Positions 1 to 10,636 of a stretch of DNA of 64,000 bases are shown piece after piece. A program made the translations under genes and the position numbers. The number at the start of each line of letters is the position of its first letter. The first letter of the stretch is position 1. The notes beneath the pieces were generated by a model, which saw only the letters and a program-made list of their open reading frames with translations, did not search any database and was not told the origin of the DNA. The DNA is from Pelobates cultripes (taxonomy: Eukaryota; Chordata; Amphibia; Anura; Pelobatidae): the NCBI GenBank assembly GCA_933207985.1, contig OW240915.1, forward strand, positions 124,373,469 through 124,437,468. Reading direction: 5' to 3'.

Positions 1-1
1 T

Positions 2-894
2 TTGCATGTAATTGATTCTCCGTTGTCTAATCCAGACTTTGAGTTTTTTGTAGACTGTTCCAGATATGCTGATGAGAAGGGTAACTTCCACACTGGATAT
101 GCTGTAGTCTCTGCACAGGCTTGTGGACACAGGTTAAAGCTGAACCACTTGCCCCTCACTGCTCGGCACAGGTGGCTGAGTTGAAGGCACTCACTGAAGC
201 ATGCAAACTGGCCTCTGGTAAGACAGCTAATATTTATACAGACTCTCGCTATGCCTTTTGTATAGCCCATGACTTTTGGCCTATATGGCGTGCTCGTGAT
301 TTTCTCACTTCAGCAGGAACTCCAATCAAGAATTCTGAAGCCGTGCGTGCCCTAATGGACGCTATCCTGCTACCCACTCAATTAGGTATCATCAAGGTGG
401 CAGCTCATGTAAAGATCACAGATGAAATCACAAGAGGAAACCACAGAGCAGACAAAGCTGCCAAGCAAGCAGCAATTCAACCTCATCCTTCCCCACTCTC
501 AGGTAATACCTTTCTACAGATTGTTCTTCTAGAAAAGACTGTTGACTACAACATACTCTTGAGACTGCAGAAGCAGACAGGCAAGGAAGAACAGGACCTC
601 TGGAGGAAAAATGATGCAAAACCTGATGACGACAGAAAAGGTAAAAGACTATGTCTACCACGAGTATTGTACCCTATGATGGCCCAAGTAGCCCATGGAC
701 CCACACATTTACCCAAGATGAACATAAACTGTATAGTGAATAACCATTGGGTGACGCCTGAGTTTACTGTTAACAGCTAAGAACACCCAGGCTTGCATGA
801 TTTGTGCTAGGAACAATGCCGGACAGACTGTTAAAATTCCAGGTAAACATATACCATGTCCACTTTACCTGTTTCAGAGACTGCAGATAGACTA
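2..894 (+). pseudogene. pol: ERV pol remnant: RNase H and integrase N-terminus
   Basis: This is the 3' part of a retroviral pol gene that enters from outside the window. RNase H would degrade the RNA strand during reverse transcription. Its core is recognisable in two frames: an acidic strand with VDCSRYADE near position 50, ELKALTEACKLA near 180, YTDSRYAF near 235 and the His/Asp segment ITRGNHRADKAA near 430. A frameshift near 120 separates the first strand from the rest. From about 660 to 894 an integrase zinc-binding region follows, with HGPTHLPK and later a C..C pair (ACMICARNN) after a stop at 778-780. The reading then stops where an LTR-like insertion begins at 895. RNase H style and the integrase tail further on suggest a gamma-type (class I) ERV. 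Clearly non-functional. Confidence 0.85.
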
Positions 895-2306
895 TGTAAC
901 AGACCGTTTTGCACAAAAGGGAAAAAAAACGATTAGACGATAATCCCCTTTCAGAGACAGGCACAGCTACTGTAGAATCACCAAAACTCACGAATTGAAT
1001 ACAAGTGAATGCACCAAACACCCGAACTGCATACAAGGGAATGCTCCAAACACCCGAACTGCATACAAGGGAATGCTCCAAACACTCGAACTGCATACAA
1101 GGGAATGCTCCAAACACTCGAACTGCATACAAGGGAATGCTCGAACTGCATACAAGGGAATGCTCCAAACACCCGAACTGCATACAAGGGAATGCTCCAA
1201 ACACTCGAACTGCCAATAAGTGAATGCTCCAAACACTCGAACTGTAACCTCACGAATAGCTGCTAGCAGACGAATAGGAAAAGCACCCAAGCGGCTTACA
1301 CTCCTGGCAATCAGTCTCTATCAGCATACAGTAAATCCCCCCAAAGACGAGACAGAGCTCCGTGTTGAGGGTCAAGCAGTGGTCTGTTTAATGAGGGTTA
1401 CCTGCCCAGTATTTATGCAGGTCTCCCACCTGGTGGACACTCCCCTAGGGGACCAGATGGAAGACTGTAACAAAAGACAGACATGTACCAATTACAGACA
1501 TACAGAAGTAAAACATCCCCACAATGCATCCTGGCTTCCTCCCCTCTGCCCTGGAGAAGTAATTCAATTATCTCCCAGGACAAAGGCAAAACTCCATTAC
1601 ACACATGGGGACACAAAGACAGACTATCAATTTAAAATACATAATGGGACAAATGGTACAGTAAATATATACATGTAACATATCCCCATATAGCTCAGGT
1701 CTGAGTGCACATTATTAGGTGAATGGCACTCAGACCACATGAATACAGTTTAATTGCCATGGAGCCAAAGTCGTTAATTCCACGAACAGGCTCCATGGCA
1801 TGGCTATCTGGGTTAAAACATACCTCCAACATAAAATACCGAATTTACATGCGTTCGTTAAATCCGTACGAATTAGAACCAGGGGTTGGAGGTTCAGCGG
1901 TGCCTGCACGTAAAGGGTCCGGGTTTGGTGCAGGAAAGCCGGGCAGAAAAGCGCTGGCTGCCCGGGGAGCTCCAGAACACCGCCATCGTGTGGCGGCTAA
2001 GTGTAACCGCGACCACCCAGTAACAATCAATTAAGCTGCGGTTAACTGCAGCTACTGGGTGATCAATTGCCGGCACACGCTCGTTAAGCCGCGGTTAACC
2101 ACGGCTTCAGGGAGGTAAATGGAGGGCGCACTCCAGCTTCTGGGTGGCCAATTAAGGTCGCCGGCCGGCTTCCCACGGCTCTGGGGAGGCTGAAAAGAAA
2201 CTGTTTGTTCGGTAGATGGAATCTACCGAACGGCTGTGCAGAAAGGGAGAAATAAATCCTTCTGCACAGTAAAATTAACCCTTTAGCTGCCGGTCCATAA
2301 TCCAAA
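895..2306 (-). mobile_element. LTR-like insertion inside ERV integrase
   Basis: The insert starts TGTAACAGACCG and is flanked by GACTA at 890-894 and 2307-2311. The integrase reading resumes directly after the second GACTA, so the insert is younger than the ERV. The stretch around 1260-1320 (GAATAGGAAAAGC, then CTTACACTCCTGGCAATCAG) closely matches the LTRs at 29454 and 59934, which sets the minus orientation. The right edge ends in CCAAA rather than the expected CA, so the 3' terminus is mutated or truncated. No coding potential beyond repeat-derived frames. Confidence 0.65.
1005..1243. repeat. 32-bp minisatellite inside the LTR-like insertion
   Basis: About seven head-to-tail copies of a unit reading GAATGCTCCAAACACTCGAA followed by CTGCATACAAGG. 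One copy has lost 'CTCCAAACACC'-type sequence (near 1139). Because 32 is not a multiple of 3, all frames stay open, giving spurious repetitive reading frames on both strands. The same LTR position in related copies (about 29560 and 60010) holds shorter CGAAC/GAATGC-rich sequence, so this is a local expansion. Confidence 0.9.
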
Positions 2307-3045
2307 GACTATATTCAACTACTAAGGTAGGAGTGTATGAATATATGCTGGTGTGCATTGATCTCTTTTCAGGTTGGCCTGAGGCCTACCCAGTGTCGAA
2401 AGCCACAGCAAAGGTCACAGCAAGTAAGCTTCTGAAGGAACTGGTATGTAGATACGGGTACCTGAGGTGATTGAAAGTGACAGAGGTAGCCATTTCACTG
2501 GGGAAATAATGCAAGAAATCATGAAAGCTCTAGGGATCAGTCAGGCTTTCCACACTCCCTACCACCCCCAGAGTACAGTAGAAAGGGCAAATGGGACCCT
2601 TAAGAATAAAATTGCAAAGGCTATGCAAGAAACAGGAAAACCCTGGACCGAGTGTCTCCCCCTAGCACTCTTCTCTATGAGATTCATCCCCCAGCCTAGG
2701 ACTAGCTTGTCCCCCTTCAAGATTCTGTTTGGCTGTGCCCCTACGACAGGCCTCTATTTTCCCCAGACCCTCCAGATGCAGCATGGCCTTACACCAAAGA
2801 TTAGGCAGGGTGCATAAACAAGTGTTTGATTCTATACAGATCCAGACTCGGATTCTGCAACCCACAAACTACTGCCTGGTGATTGGTTGGTGATAAAAAG
2901 ACATGTTCGCAAAGGACTGGAACCTATATTTGATGGTCCTTTCCAAGTGCTCTTGACTACTACCACATCTGTAAAATTAGAAGGAAAACCCACTTGGATT
3001 ACCTCCAGTCACTGCAAAGTGTTTACCCCTGATCTGGAATCATGA
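2307..3045 (+). pseudogene. pol: ERV integrase core and C-terminal domain
   Basis: Continuation of the integrase interrupted at 894. The catalytic core is visible: first Asp in VCIDLFSGWPEA near 2355, second in SDRGSHF near 2485, and the Glu in STVERANGTL near 2580. A frameshift near 2465 separates the first Asp from the rest, and another near 2815 precedes the C-terminal domain. The C-terminus (about 2885-3042) has DWLVIKRH and FDGPFQVLL, a typical retroviral integrase tail of the gamma/class I kind. The TGA stop (3043-3045) overlaps the ATG of the env remnant at 3042 (ATGA), preserving the usual pol-env junction. Broken and not functional. Confidence 0.85.
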
Positions 3046-3140
3046 TGAAATACTCTCCGCTCATATACTTTTTGTGTGTGTGCCATTTTAGCAGGACCTC
3101 TTCTAATCTGTTAGCTAGAGAACATGGTCTCTGTAAAGAT
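3042..3140 (+). pseudogene. env: ERV env 5' end (signal peptide remnant)
   Basis: An ATG overlapping the pol stop opens a frame beginning MMKYSPLIYFLCVCHF, a short basic start followed by a hydrophobic stretch that fits a secretory signal peptide. The frame runs into a TTA microsatellite at about 3141 and an LTR-like insertion, so the gene is cut here. The rest of env resumes downstream (roughly 3730-4770). Confidence 0.6.
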
Positions 3141-3144
3141 AATA

Positions 3145-3182
<38 letters not shown>

Positions 3183-3196
3183 TATTTATATAGCGC
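3141..3196. repeat. (TTA)n microsatellite and TATATAGCGCC motif
   Basis: About 13 TTA units followed by TTATTTATATAGCGCC. Read on the other strand this is GGCGCTATATAAATAA plus AATAAT repeats, which resembles the 3' tail of an L2-type LINE or a SINE using it (compare the tail at 62830-62890). The body of such an element is not visible. Confidence 0.6.
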
Positions 3197-3626
3197 CTGT
3201 AACAAACCACCTCTTTTACAGGTAGGATTGTCACAGATCTTGCAGTAACCACAGCCTTCTAGTGTATACAAAGTCCAGGACACATTCAGCTCGGTTTTCC
3301 TTTTTATTTGGTAAGAAAGCAGTTGCTTTAAATAATAATAAACAAACAAAATTCCTTGCTCTTACTTGAGCTCTTACTAGACAGAAATCACTATCTGTAA
3401 CTGGGTGGCTTTCCCACTTACCAATTTTCCAAAAAAAAAAAAAAAGAAATGGACTTGCAATAAACACAATTGTTGTTCACTCTCCTTCAGCTCTCCTAGC
3501 TGGCTTTTTCTCACTCTGCAGCAGGCTGATCTCTTCTTTTAAAGGCCTGTCTGCTAATTGACTCGCTACAGGTGAGTGCCAATTAGTAAACTCTTAAGTC
3601 AGATCCAAATTCTGGTCTGTTACACA
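3197..3626 (-). mobile_element. Solo-LTR-like element within env
   Basis: The segment begins TGTAACAAACCACC and ends GGTCTGTTACA, giving TGTAACA/TGTTACA inverted ends. On the minus strand a TTTAAAAG box and a downstream AATAAAAAG polyadenylation-like signal lie in the order expected of an LTR. A run of A residues (3429-3443) interrupts it. I do not see a matching 5-bp target duplication (GCGCC against CAGCA), so the boundaries are less certain than for other LTRs here. Confidence 0.5.
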
Positions 3627-3729
3627 GCAACTAGTGCTGTTGGAGCATTGGCCCACCCTGCTCTCCAAATACTCCACCCCAGGGACCCATACCATGTTTT
3701 GCAGAGCATCAGCAATGTATATTGCAAAC

Positions 3730-4770
3730 TTTAACATCTCTCCCTGGGGCATTTAACTGAAAATTCTCTGGTTGCTGTATAGCAAATCAGGCCTGATGTA
3801 TCTTCCATCAACCACTATTCCACTTTTTCGCTCACACACCATATATATGGTTACAAATAGCAAAAGTTTTTAATTTAACCTCCTTTTGCCTCAACCCACT
3901 ACATAGGACTAAGCATGACATTGAATCTCGTTAATTAGCTGTACCTACCACTGTGGCCACTTTAAAAGCAATTTTTGGTATTATTTACAATGATACCGAT
4001 GTAGAAGATGACGTTGTAAGGTTTATCTCTCTCTATGCTTACATGGAAGGTCCACCACAAGCAAGGACTTTGCAACCGAATATGACTTTGATAGTGACTC
4101 TTAATATAACTATGGCAGAAGTGTGTTATAATATGACATGTAACCCTGACCTCATTCCCAAATGTAGCCAGTTGACGCTTAATTTAACCAAAAACGAACA
4201 TTATGCCAATAATTCCATTATAAGGCAGCCCCGTCATTTAAAACATGTCCGCTTACCCAGTGGTTGGGCCTTTTCCTGTGGCAACATAATATTTTCCTAT
4301 ATACCTGGTAACATTACTGGAGGATCCTGTGCCCTCTCACACTTAATTATGACTATGTTTAACAAATCAGACCTGATCCTAGTCCAAGACCCACCTAAAA
4401 AAACTCGTAGAAATAAGAGAAATACCCAGGATTCCCTCTCCCCAGACTGTGACTCCAGCGTCCACCTATTATCTAAATCTGAATATGTATCTCTAGCCAT
4501 TTCCCTTGTTGGGGTTCCTGGCCTTGCTTCACGCAATTATATTTCCTACTTATTGCAGTATTTGTTATTCTGTTAATCTTTCTTACTTTCAAGTTTTTCT
4601 TATGTCTCTTTTCTCACTTATGTATCGCAAAACCTCATGTTGGCTGAACCTTAACTTATACGCCAGCTTCCCATACCTTCGACTCCTATACCCCTGTGTA
4701 ACAGAAGATACTCCTCTGATGACCTCTGGTTTGTCCTGTCTAAGGAAACAGTGGTGAAGAAATAACACAA
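3730..4770 (+). pseudogene. env: ERV env remnant (surface and transmembrane parts)
   Basis: Envelope glycoprotein remnant. The longest frame (3953-4576, 207 codons) holds many N-glycosylation sequons (NMT, NIT, NLT, NNS, NKS), as in a surface subunit, then a basic furin-type site RRNKR at about 4412-4426. In another frame at about 4530-4620 there is a long hydrophobic stretch followed by Cys-rich residues that fits the membrane anchor. The transmembrane ectodomain between these is far too short for the family, so a deletion removed most of it, and several frames are needed to follow the gene. Not functional. The segment 3627-3952 carries only weak env-like signal. Confidence 0.7.
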
Positions 4771-4812
4771 GTCCCACAGGTGTGGCTTAGACTGTTGGAT
4801 GATCCTTGAATC

Positions 4813-4824
4813 AAAAGAGGGGAT
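4813..4824 (+). other. Polypurine tract of the ERV
   Basis: AAAAGAGGGGAT directly precedes the 3' LTR start TGTGATGG. This is the expected place and composition for the plus-strand primer of reverse transcription. Confidence 0.7.
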
Positions 4825-5336
4825 TGTGATGGAATATATCTTGATCCCAATGTTCAGAGTAATTAAATTAAGGCCTACATCTTATGTTCTTTATATGTAA
4901 TGAACTTTTCCTCTTTAAAAAGCTGTATACATGTCAGCATAAGTTGCTTTCTCTGTGTATTCTAGCCCCCACCGGAGCACTTATTTTGAGAAACTGTACA
5001 TTGTGTGACTGGTTGATAGCTAATTTTGTCTCTGCGACCTTCCTATCTTATGAAATATGTAACCACATATTGTTTTGTAAACTAATTTTATATCTTATGA
5101 ACCACATATTGTTTTGTAAACTAATTTTATATCTTATGAAATGTGTAGCCACATTAACTAATTTAATCTATTGACTTTCCTATCTTTAACTACATTATTT
5201 ATTTCTAAACTTTATTTTTAAACTTTCAAGCTAAACTGCAACAATATTGTGTATAAATACATCCTACTTCGAATAAACGAGCAGGAAGTAATTCTGGACT
5301 CACAACCATCTGTGTCGTGTGTTAATTGCTTCTCCA
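4825..5336 (+). mobile_element. 3' LTR of the gamma-type ERV
   Basis: Starts TGTGATGG right after the polypurine tract. It contains a TATAAATA box (about 5252) and an AATAAA signal (about 5272), and ends near CTTCTCCA at 5336. The end is approximate because another LTR fragment follows. Inside, a segment of about 38 bp (ACCACATATTGTTTTGTAAA...) is tandemly duplicated at about 5050-5127. The 5' LTR lies outside the window. Confidence 0.75.
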
Positions 5337-5392
5337 GGTGCCTGGTATAATTTGGATTCCCCTGAATATAAGTATTGCATATTTTGTCCATG
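5337..5392. other. Unassigned spacer after ERV LTR
   Basis: Short sequence between the ERV LTR and the next LTR fragment. It may be the distal end of the ERV LTR or flanking DNA. No other signal seen. Confidence 0.3.
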
Positions 5393-6045
5393 TCAGAGAC
5401 CAGGGGAGTATACAAAGTATAGCAATCCCCAGTGTGATTATAGCAGTTCCCCTCCAATCACGAGACAAGACTACGTGTTGAGAGTCAAACAGGAACAGAA
5501 GGTTTAATGGCACAAACTGGTCTTTTATACAAGTTTTACAGCAAAGGTGATGCCCAGGTGGACCTAGTTGGGCACCAAGACACAAAACATGTAAGCCAAT
5601 AAAAACAGTGTAACAAGGAACGACACTCCCACATACATTAAAAACAGTCCCTCCCCTCTTCCTGTGATATAATTAAGGTAGTAAATGCATTTTCTTAATT
5701 AACCACAGGCAGAAAAACACACATTTATATAACGTACCATAAGTACCCCAAAACACAACATATCCCCATAAATCACATCCACTGATCACTCTGATCTGGG
5801 TAAACAACATAACCAAAAATCACCCAGATCAGGGCAGGGGTTCAAAAATTTTATGGAAGTCAGATTTTTGCCAAGGCAAACGACAGGATTCCATGCCCAA
5901 AACAGTTCCATAGATTCGCGGCTAAGTGCCGCTGGAGGACCGACCAGGAACCGCAAGGTTTTCATGCCAAAAATAGTTCCAGGGCATTCGTGGTTAAGTC
6001 CCCCTGAAGTCTATTCACAGTTTTAGTCCATGTGAACAAGATGGC
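5393..6045 (-). mobile_element. LTR fragment, minus orientation
   Basis: The sequence TATAGCAATCCCCAG (about 5418) and ATCACCCAGATCAGGGCAGG (about 5818) recur in the LTRs at 25521, 29454, 36697, 49609 and 59934, the first in the R/U5 part and the second in U3. Neither end shows a clean TG/CA terminus with target duplication, so I call it a truncated copy. No gene within it. Confidence 0.6.
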
Positions 6046-6194
6046 CGCCAACACCATTAGGCCACTTCTAAACCCACGGCCGTCTGCATCCAGCAAAAAA
6101 AGGAAAAATCTGAATCCCCTGCCTCTGGCTCCGGCCCTGCCTCTGGTTGGGGACTCAGATTTTTCAACTTACCTCATTCTTCCTGCAGCCTGCA

Positions 6195-6350
6195 GTCAGT
6201 GGAGTGGGCCGGCCTCTCCTGATGATGTCAGGAGGAGGGGGCGTGACTTTCACTGCTCTTCTCACAGGACCACTGGGGAGTGTGGGAGAAGAGCAGAGGA
6301 AGTCACGCCCCCTCCTCCTGACATCATCAGGAGAGGCCGACTTCACTGAC
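6195..6350. repeat. Long hairpin, arms about 69 bp
   Basis: The left arm (6195-6266) and right arm (6282-6350) are near-perfect inverted copies. They include GGCCTCTCCTGATGATGTCA against TGACATCATCAGGAGAGGCC. A short loop separates them. It is followed by CTG-rich sequence and minisatellites, an arrangement also seen at 62941-63780. Probably the core of a non-autonomous, hAT-like foldback element. Confidence 0.8.
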
Positions 6351-6439
6351 TGCTGCTGCTGTATGCTGGTTGCTGCTCCTGCTGGCTGCTGCCCACCCCT
6401 CCCCGGCCTAAGGGAGGGGGGAAATACATTTTAGTTTTT

Positions 6440-6690
6440 TTTTTATTCCCCTCCTCAGCCCCTGTCCCCTTACTCAGCCCCTGTCCCCTTCCTCAGCCCC
6501 TGCCCCCAACCTCAGCCCCTGTCCCCAACCTCAGCCCCTGTCCGCTATCCTTAGTACCTGTCCCCTATCCTCAGCCCCTGTCCCCTATCCTCAGCCCCTG
6601 TCCCCTACCTCAGCCCCTGTCCCCTGTCCCCTCCTCAGTCCGCGTCCCCTTAGTTAGCCCCTGTACCCCCTCCTCAGCCCCTCCCGGGGG
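6440..6690. repeat. C/T-rich minisatellite (CCTCAGCCCCTGTCCCCTA type)
   Basis: Degenerate tandem copies of CTCAGCCCCTGTCCCC, about 16-19 bp each. The same motif recurs at 12300-12650. Confidence 0.85.
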
Positions 6691-7200
6691 GGAGAAGATT
6701 ACAGGTAGGGAGGGGGGAGTGGAGAAGGTTACAGGGAGGAGGGAGAAGGTTACAGGGAGGGGGGAGAAGATTACAGGGAGGGAGGGGGAGTGGAGAAGAT
6801 TACAGGGAGGGAGGGGGGAGAAGAAAAGAAGATTACAGGGGGGAGGGGAGAAGATTACAGGGAGGGGGGAGAAGAAGAGAAGATTACAGGTGGGGAGAAA
6901 AAGAGATTACAGGGACGGGGGGAGAAGAAGAGGAGAACACGGGGAGGGGGGAATAAGAGGAGAACATGGGGCATGGGAGATGAGAACGTAGGGGAGGGAG
7001 AGACCACTAAAGGAGGGGGGGCGGTGGAGAGACCACTAGGGGAGGGGTGTGAGGAGAGACCGCTAAAAGAGGGGGGTGGAGGATAGACCACTAATGGAAA
7101 GTCGGGGAGAAAAGGAGACCACTAAGGGAGGTGGGGGGGGAGAGGAGAGACCACTAAGGGGCAGGGGAGATCTCCAAGGAATGGAAGGGAGAGCTCTATA
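6691..7200. repeat. Purine-rich minisatellite (GGGAGAAGATTACAG type)
   Basis: Almost pure G/A on the plus strand, with degenerate units around GGGAGGGGGGAGAAGATTACA and, towards the end, GAGAGACCACTAAGGGG. Open frames here are low complexity and not genes. The G-runs could form G-quadruplexes, and the purine asymmetry could allow triplex DNA. Confidence 0.85.
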
Positions 7201-7229
7201 GGACAGGGGGCAGGACAGGGAGCTCTTTC

Positions 7230-7735
7230 ACACCACGCGCGCACACACACAATGCATCCCTATACACACAGAAACACAACATGCTTCCCTTACACACAGA
7301 GAAACACACAATGCAACCCTTACACGTAAAGACAATGCATCCTTTGCACATATACACAGAAACAGACAATGCATCCCTTACACACACATGCAAACACACA
7401 CTGCTTCTCTTACACACACACAGAAACACAATGCATCTCTTACACACACTCAACGCACCCCTTACAGACACACACACTGCATCCCTTACATACACAGAAA
7501 CACACTTTGCATCCCTTATGCATACAAACACAGATTCACACAATGCATCCCTTACACACAACAAGAAACACACAATACATCCCTTATACACAAACACTCA
7601 CTGCTTTCTATCCCTTACACAAAAACACACTGCTTCCACTACACACAAACTGGTATCCCTATACACTACATTCCATAAGCACACACATTAGATGCTCTAC
7701 AGTAACACATAACACATCCCCTACACACTCTACTC
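7230..7735. repeat. CA-rich minisatellite (ACACAATGCATCCCTTACAC type)
   Basis: Degenerate tandem units of about 25-35 bp mixing CACACA runs with AATGCATCCCTTACAC. All frames are open because stops are rare in this composition, so the Thr/His-rich translations are not genes. Confidence 0.85.
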
Positions 7736-8301
7736 CCTGTGAGCGGACTCATGGGTGGAACATGTAGGTGGACTTTGTCAGAATATTTCTATCAACAGAC
7801 ATTTTGTGCTAAAAAGAAATTAAAAATGTATATTGCCACAGCCACTCAGAACGAAGCGGACTCCATTTTGCTATCTTCAGGATAACAAAAACACATAATT
7901 TCCTTGATTTCTTCTTACTTCTGTAACTAGCCACTTGCTTGAGCTGAGAAATGTATTACATAAACAAACCAAGATAAGCAATGAAGCAAGGGGGATGGAA
8001 CGCTCTGTCTAAAATGTTAATGGAGTAGATGCAATTATCTAAACACAGACACTAGTGACAGAGAAGACCAAGTAATTAATTTTACTTTCTAAATTTTACA
8101 AGGTACCATTGTAGTAAGGGGTGAAATTGAGTTTAGAACTGTCAATTTTACAAGTTACGATCAAACTAGATGCCACAAAGACTGGCACAAACACTTTGAA
8201 CTGACAGCAAATCTAAGTTATGGTAGTCATTTTAGATAAGCCAAATGACGTCAAAACCGTCATCAGGAAAAGTTAACTCTTTCCTGGATAGGAAGGTTTC
8301 G
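7736..8301. other. Non-coding, LTR-like segment (copy 1)
   Basis: Ordinary-complexity sequence, starting TGTCAGAATATTTC near 7777 after the minisatellite, with ACTCCATTTTGCTATCTTCAGG near 7859. It looks like the U3 part of an unrecognised LTR, but I find no paired end. Ends at the duplication breakpoint. Confidence 0.3.
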
Positions 8302-9104
8302 TGAGTGTGCACTTCCTGTCAGTACCGCCGGGTCGCGGACCGGATAGGAGCTCGGCCACGCTACAGGGGAGGTGAGGAGAGGATTACAGGGGAGGGGGCA
8401 GAAGATTATAAGGGGAGAAAATTATATGGGGGAGAAGATTATAGGGGAGGGGGGGGGGAAGATTATGGGGAGGAGAGGAGAAGATTATAGGAGGGGAGAA
8501 GATTTATGGGGAGGAGGGGGAAAGACTATAGGGGAGGTGGGGGAGAAGATTGGGAGAAGATTATAGGAGGGGGAAAGGGAGGGAGAAGATTATAGGAGGG
8601 GGAGGAGATTACAGGGGGGAGATTATAGGGGAGAAGATTATAGAGGGGAGAAGATTACAGGGAGGAGGGGAGGGAGGAATGTTATAGGAGGGAGAGAGGG
8701 GGACGATAATAGGAGGGGGGAGAAGATTACAGGGAGGGAGGGGGAGCGGAGAAGGTTACAGGGGGGAGAAGATTACAGGAGGGGAGAGGAGAAGGTTACA
8801 GGAGGGGCTGGAGAAGATTACAGGGAGGAGCTCTGGAGAAGGTTACGGGGAGAAGATTACAGGTAGGAGGGGGAGGAGAAGGTTAGGGAGGGGCGGAGAA
8901 GATTACAGGAGGGAGTCGGGGAGAAGGTTATGGGGAGAGAAGATTACAGGTAGGGAGGGGGAGGAGAAGGCGGAGGGCAGATTACAGGGAGGGGAGGGGG
9001 GAGGAGAAGGCCAGGAGTGAGGAGAAGGTTACAGGAGGGGGGAGAAGATTACAGGGAGGGGAGGGGGAGGGAGAAGATTGAGGAGGCGAAGAAGATTGGA
9101 AGAA
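8302..9104. repeat. Purine-rich minisatellite between the duplicated copies
   Basis: From about 8365 onward the plus strand is nearly all G/A, with units around GAAGATTATAGGGGAGGGGG and GAGAAGGTTACAGGGAGG. It merges into copy 2 of the segmental duplication. No gene seen. Confidence 0.85.
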
Positions 9105-10636
9105 GATTACAGGGAGGGAGGGGGGAGAAGAAAAGAAGATTACAGGGGGGAGGGGAGAAGATTACAGGGAGGGGGGAGAAGAAGAGAAGATTACAGGGGG
9201 GAGAAGAAGAGATTACAGGGACGGGGGGAGAAGAAGAGGAGAACACGGGGAGGGGGGAATAAGAGGAGAACATGGGGCATGGGAGATGAGAACGTAGGGG
9301 AGGGAGAGACCACTAAAGGAGGGGGGGCGGTGGAGAGACCACTAGGGGAGGGGTGTGAGGAGAGACCGCTAAAAGAGGGGGGTGGAGGATAGACCACTAG
9401 GGGAGGGTGGGGGGAGAGGAGAGACCACTAATGGAAAGTCGGGGAGAAAAGGAGACCACTAAGGGAGGTGGGGGGGAGAGGAGAGACCACTAAGGGGCAG
9501 GGGAGATCTCCAAGGAATGGAAGGGAGAGCGCTATAGGACAGGGGCAGGACAGGGAGCTCTTTCACACCACGCGCGCACACACACAATTCATCCCTATAC
9601 ACACAGAAACACAACATGCTTCCCTTACACACAGAGAAACACACAATGCAACCCTTACACATAAAGACAATGCATCCTTTGCACATATACACAGAAACAC
9701 ACAATGCATCCCTTACACACACATGCAAACACACACTGCTTCTCTTACACACACACAGAAACACAATGCATCTCTTACACACACTCAACGCACCCCTTAC
9801 AGACACACACACTGCATCCCTTACATACACAGAAACACACTTTGCATCCCTTATGCATACAAACACAGATTCACACAATGCATCCCTTAAACACAACAAG
9901 AAACACACAATACATCCCTTATACACAAACACTCACTGCTTTCTATCCCTTACACAAAAACACACTGCTTCCACTACACACAAACTGGTATCCCTATACA
10001 CTACATTCCATAAGCACACACATTAGATGCTCTACAGTAACACATAACACATCCCCTACACACTCTACTCCCTGTGAGTGGACTCATGGGTGGAACATGT
10101 AGGTGGACTTTGTCAGAATATTTCTATCAACAGACATTTTGTGCTAAAAAGAAATTAAAAGTGTATATTGCCACAGCCACTCAGAACGAAGTGGACTCCA
10201 TTTTGCTATCTTCAGGATAACAAAAACACATAATTTCCTTGATTTCTTCTTACTTCTGTAACTAGCTACTTGCTTGAGCTGAGAAATGTATTACATAAAC
10301 AAACCAAGATAAGCAATGAAGCAAGGGGGATGGAACGCTCTGTCTAAAATGTTAATGGAGTAAATGCAATTATCTAAACACAGACACTAGTGACAGAGAA
10401 GACCAAGTAATTAATTTTACTTTCTAAATTTTACAAGGTACCATTGTAGTAAGGGGTGAAATTGAGTTTAGAACTGTCAATTTTACAAGTTACGATCAAA
10501 CTAGATGCCACAAAGACTGGCACAAACACTTTGAACTGACAGCAAATCTAAGTTATGGTAGTCATTTTAGATAAGCCAAATGACGTCAAAATCGTCATCA
10601 GGAAAAGTTAACTCTTTCCTGGATAGGAAGGTTTCG
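9105..10636 (+). repeat. Tandem segmental duplication, copy 2
   Basis: Second copy of 6805-8301, offset by about 2300 bp at its start and 2335 bp at its end. It contains the purine minisatellite (to about 9560), the CA-rich minisatellite (about 9575-10070) and the LTR-like segment (10071-10636). After GGATAGGAAGGTTTCGT it continues into sequence not present after copy 1, which suggests copy 2 keeps the original right flank. Confidence 0.9.

Larger units (their letters stand above)
6805..8301 (+). repeat. Tandem segmental duplication, copy 1
   Basis: This block reappears at 9105-10636 with the same order of parts: purine minisatellite, CA-rich minisatellite, then about 560 bp of ordinary sequence starting near GTGAGCGGACTCATGGGTGG. 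The two copies differ by scattered substitutions and by a roughly 35-bp extra unit near 9394 in copy 2. Both copies end at GGATAGGAAGGTTTCGT, after which they diverge. Confidence 0.9.

Noticed and set aside
6719..7091. Gly/Arg/Glu-rich frames in purine minisatellite
   Set aside because: Low-complexity translation of G/A repeats in all frames; same for 9017-9397.
6699..10110. CRISPR-like array of regular repeats
   Set aside because: Units are degenerate, contiguous and without unique spacers, and the genome context is eukaryotic. These are minisatellites.
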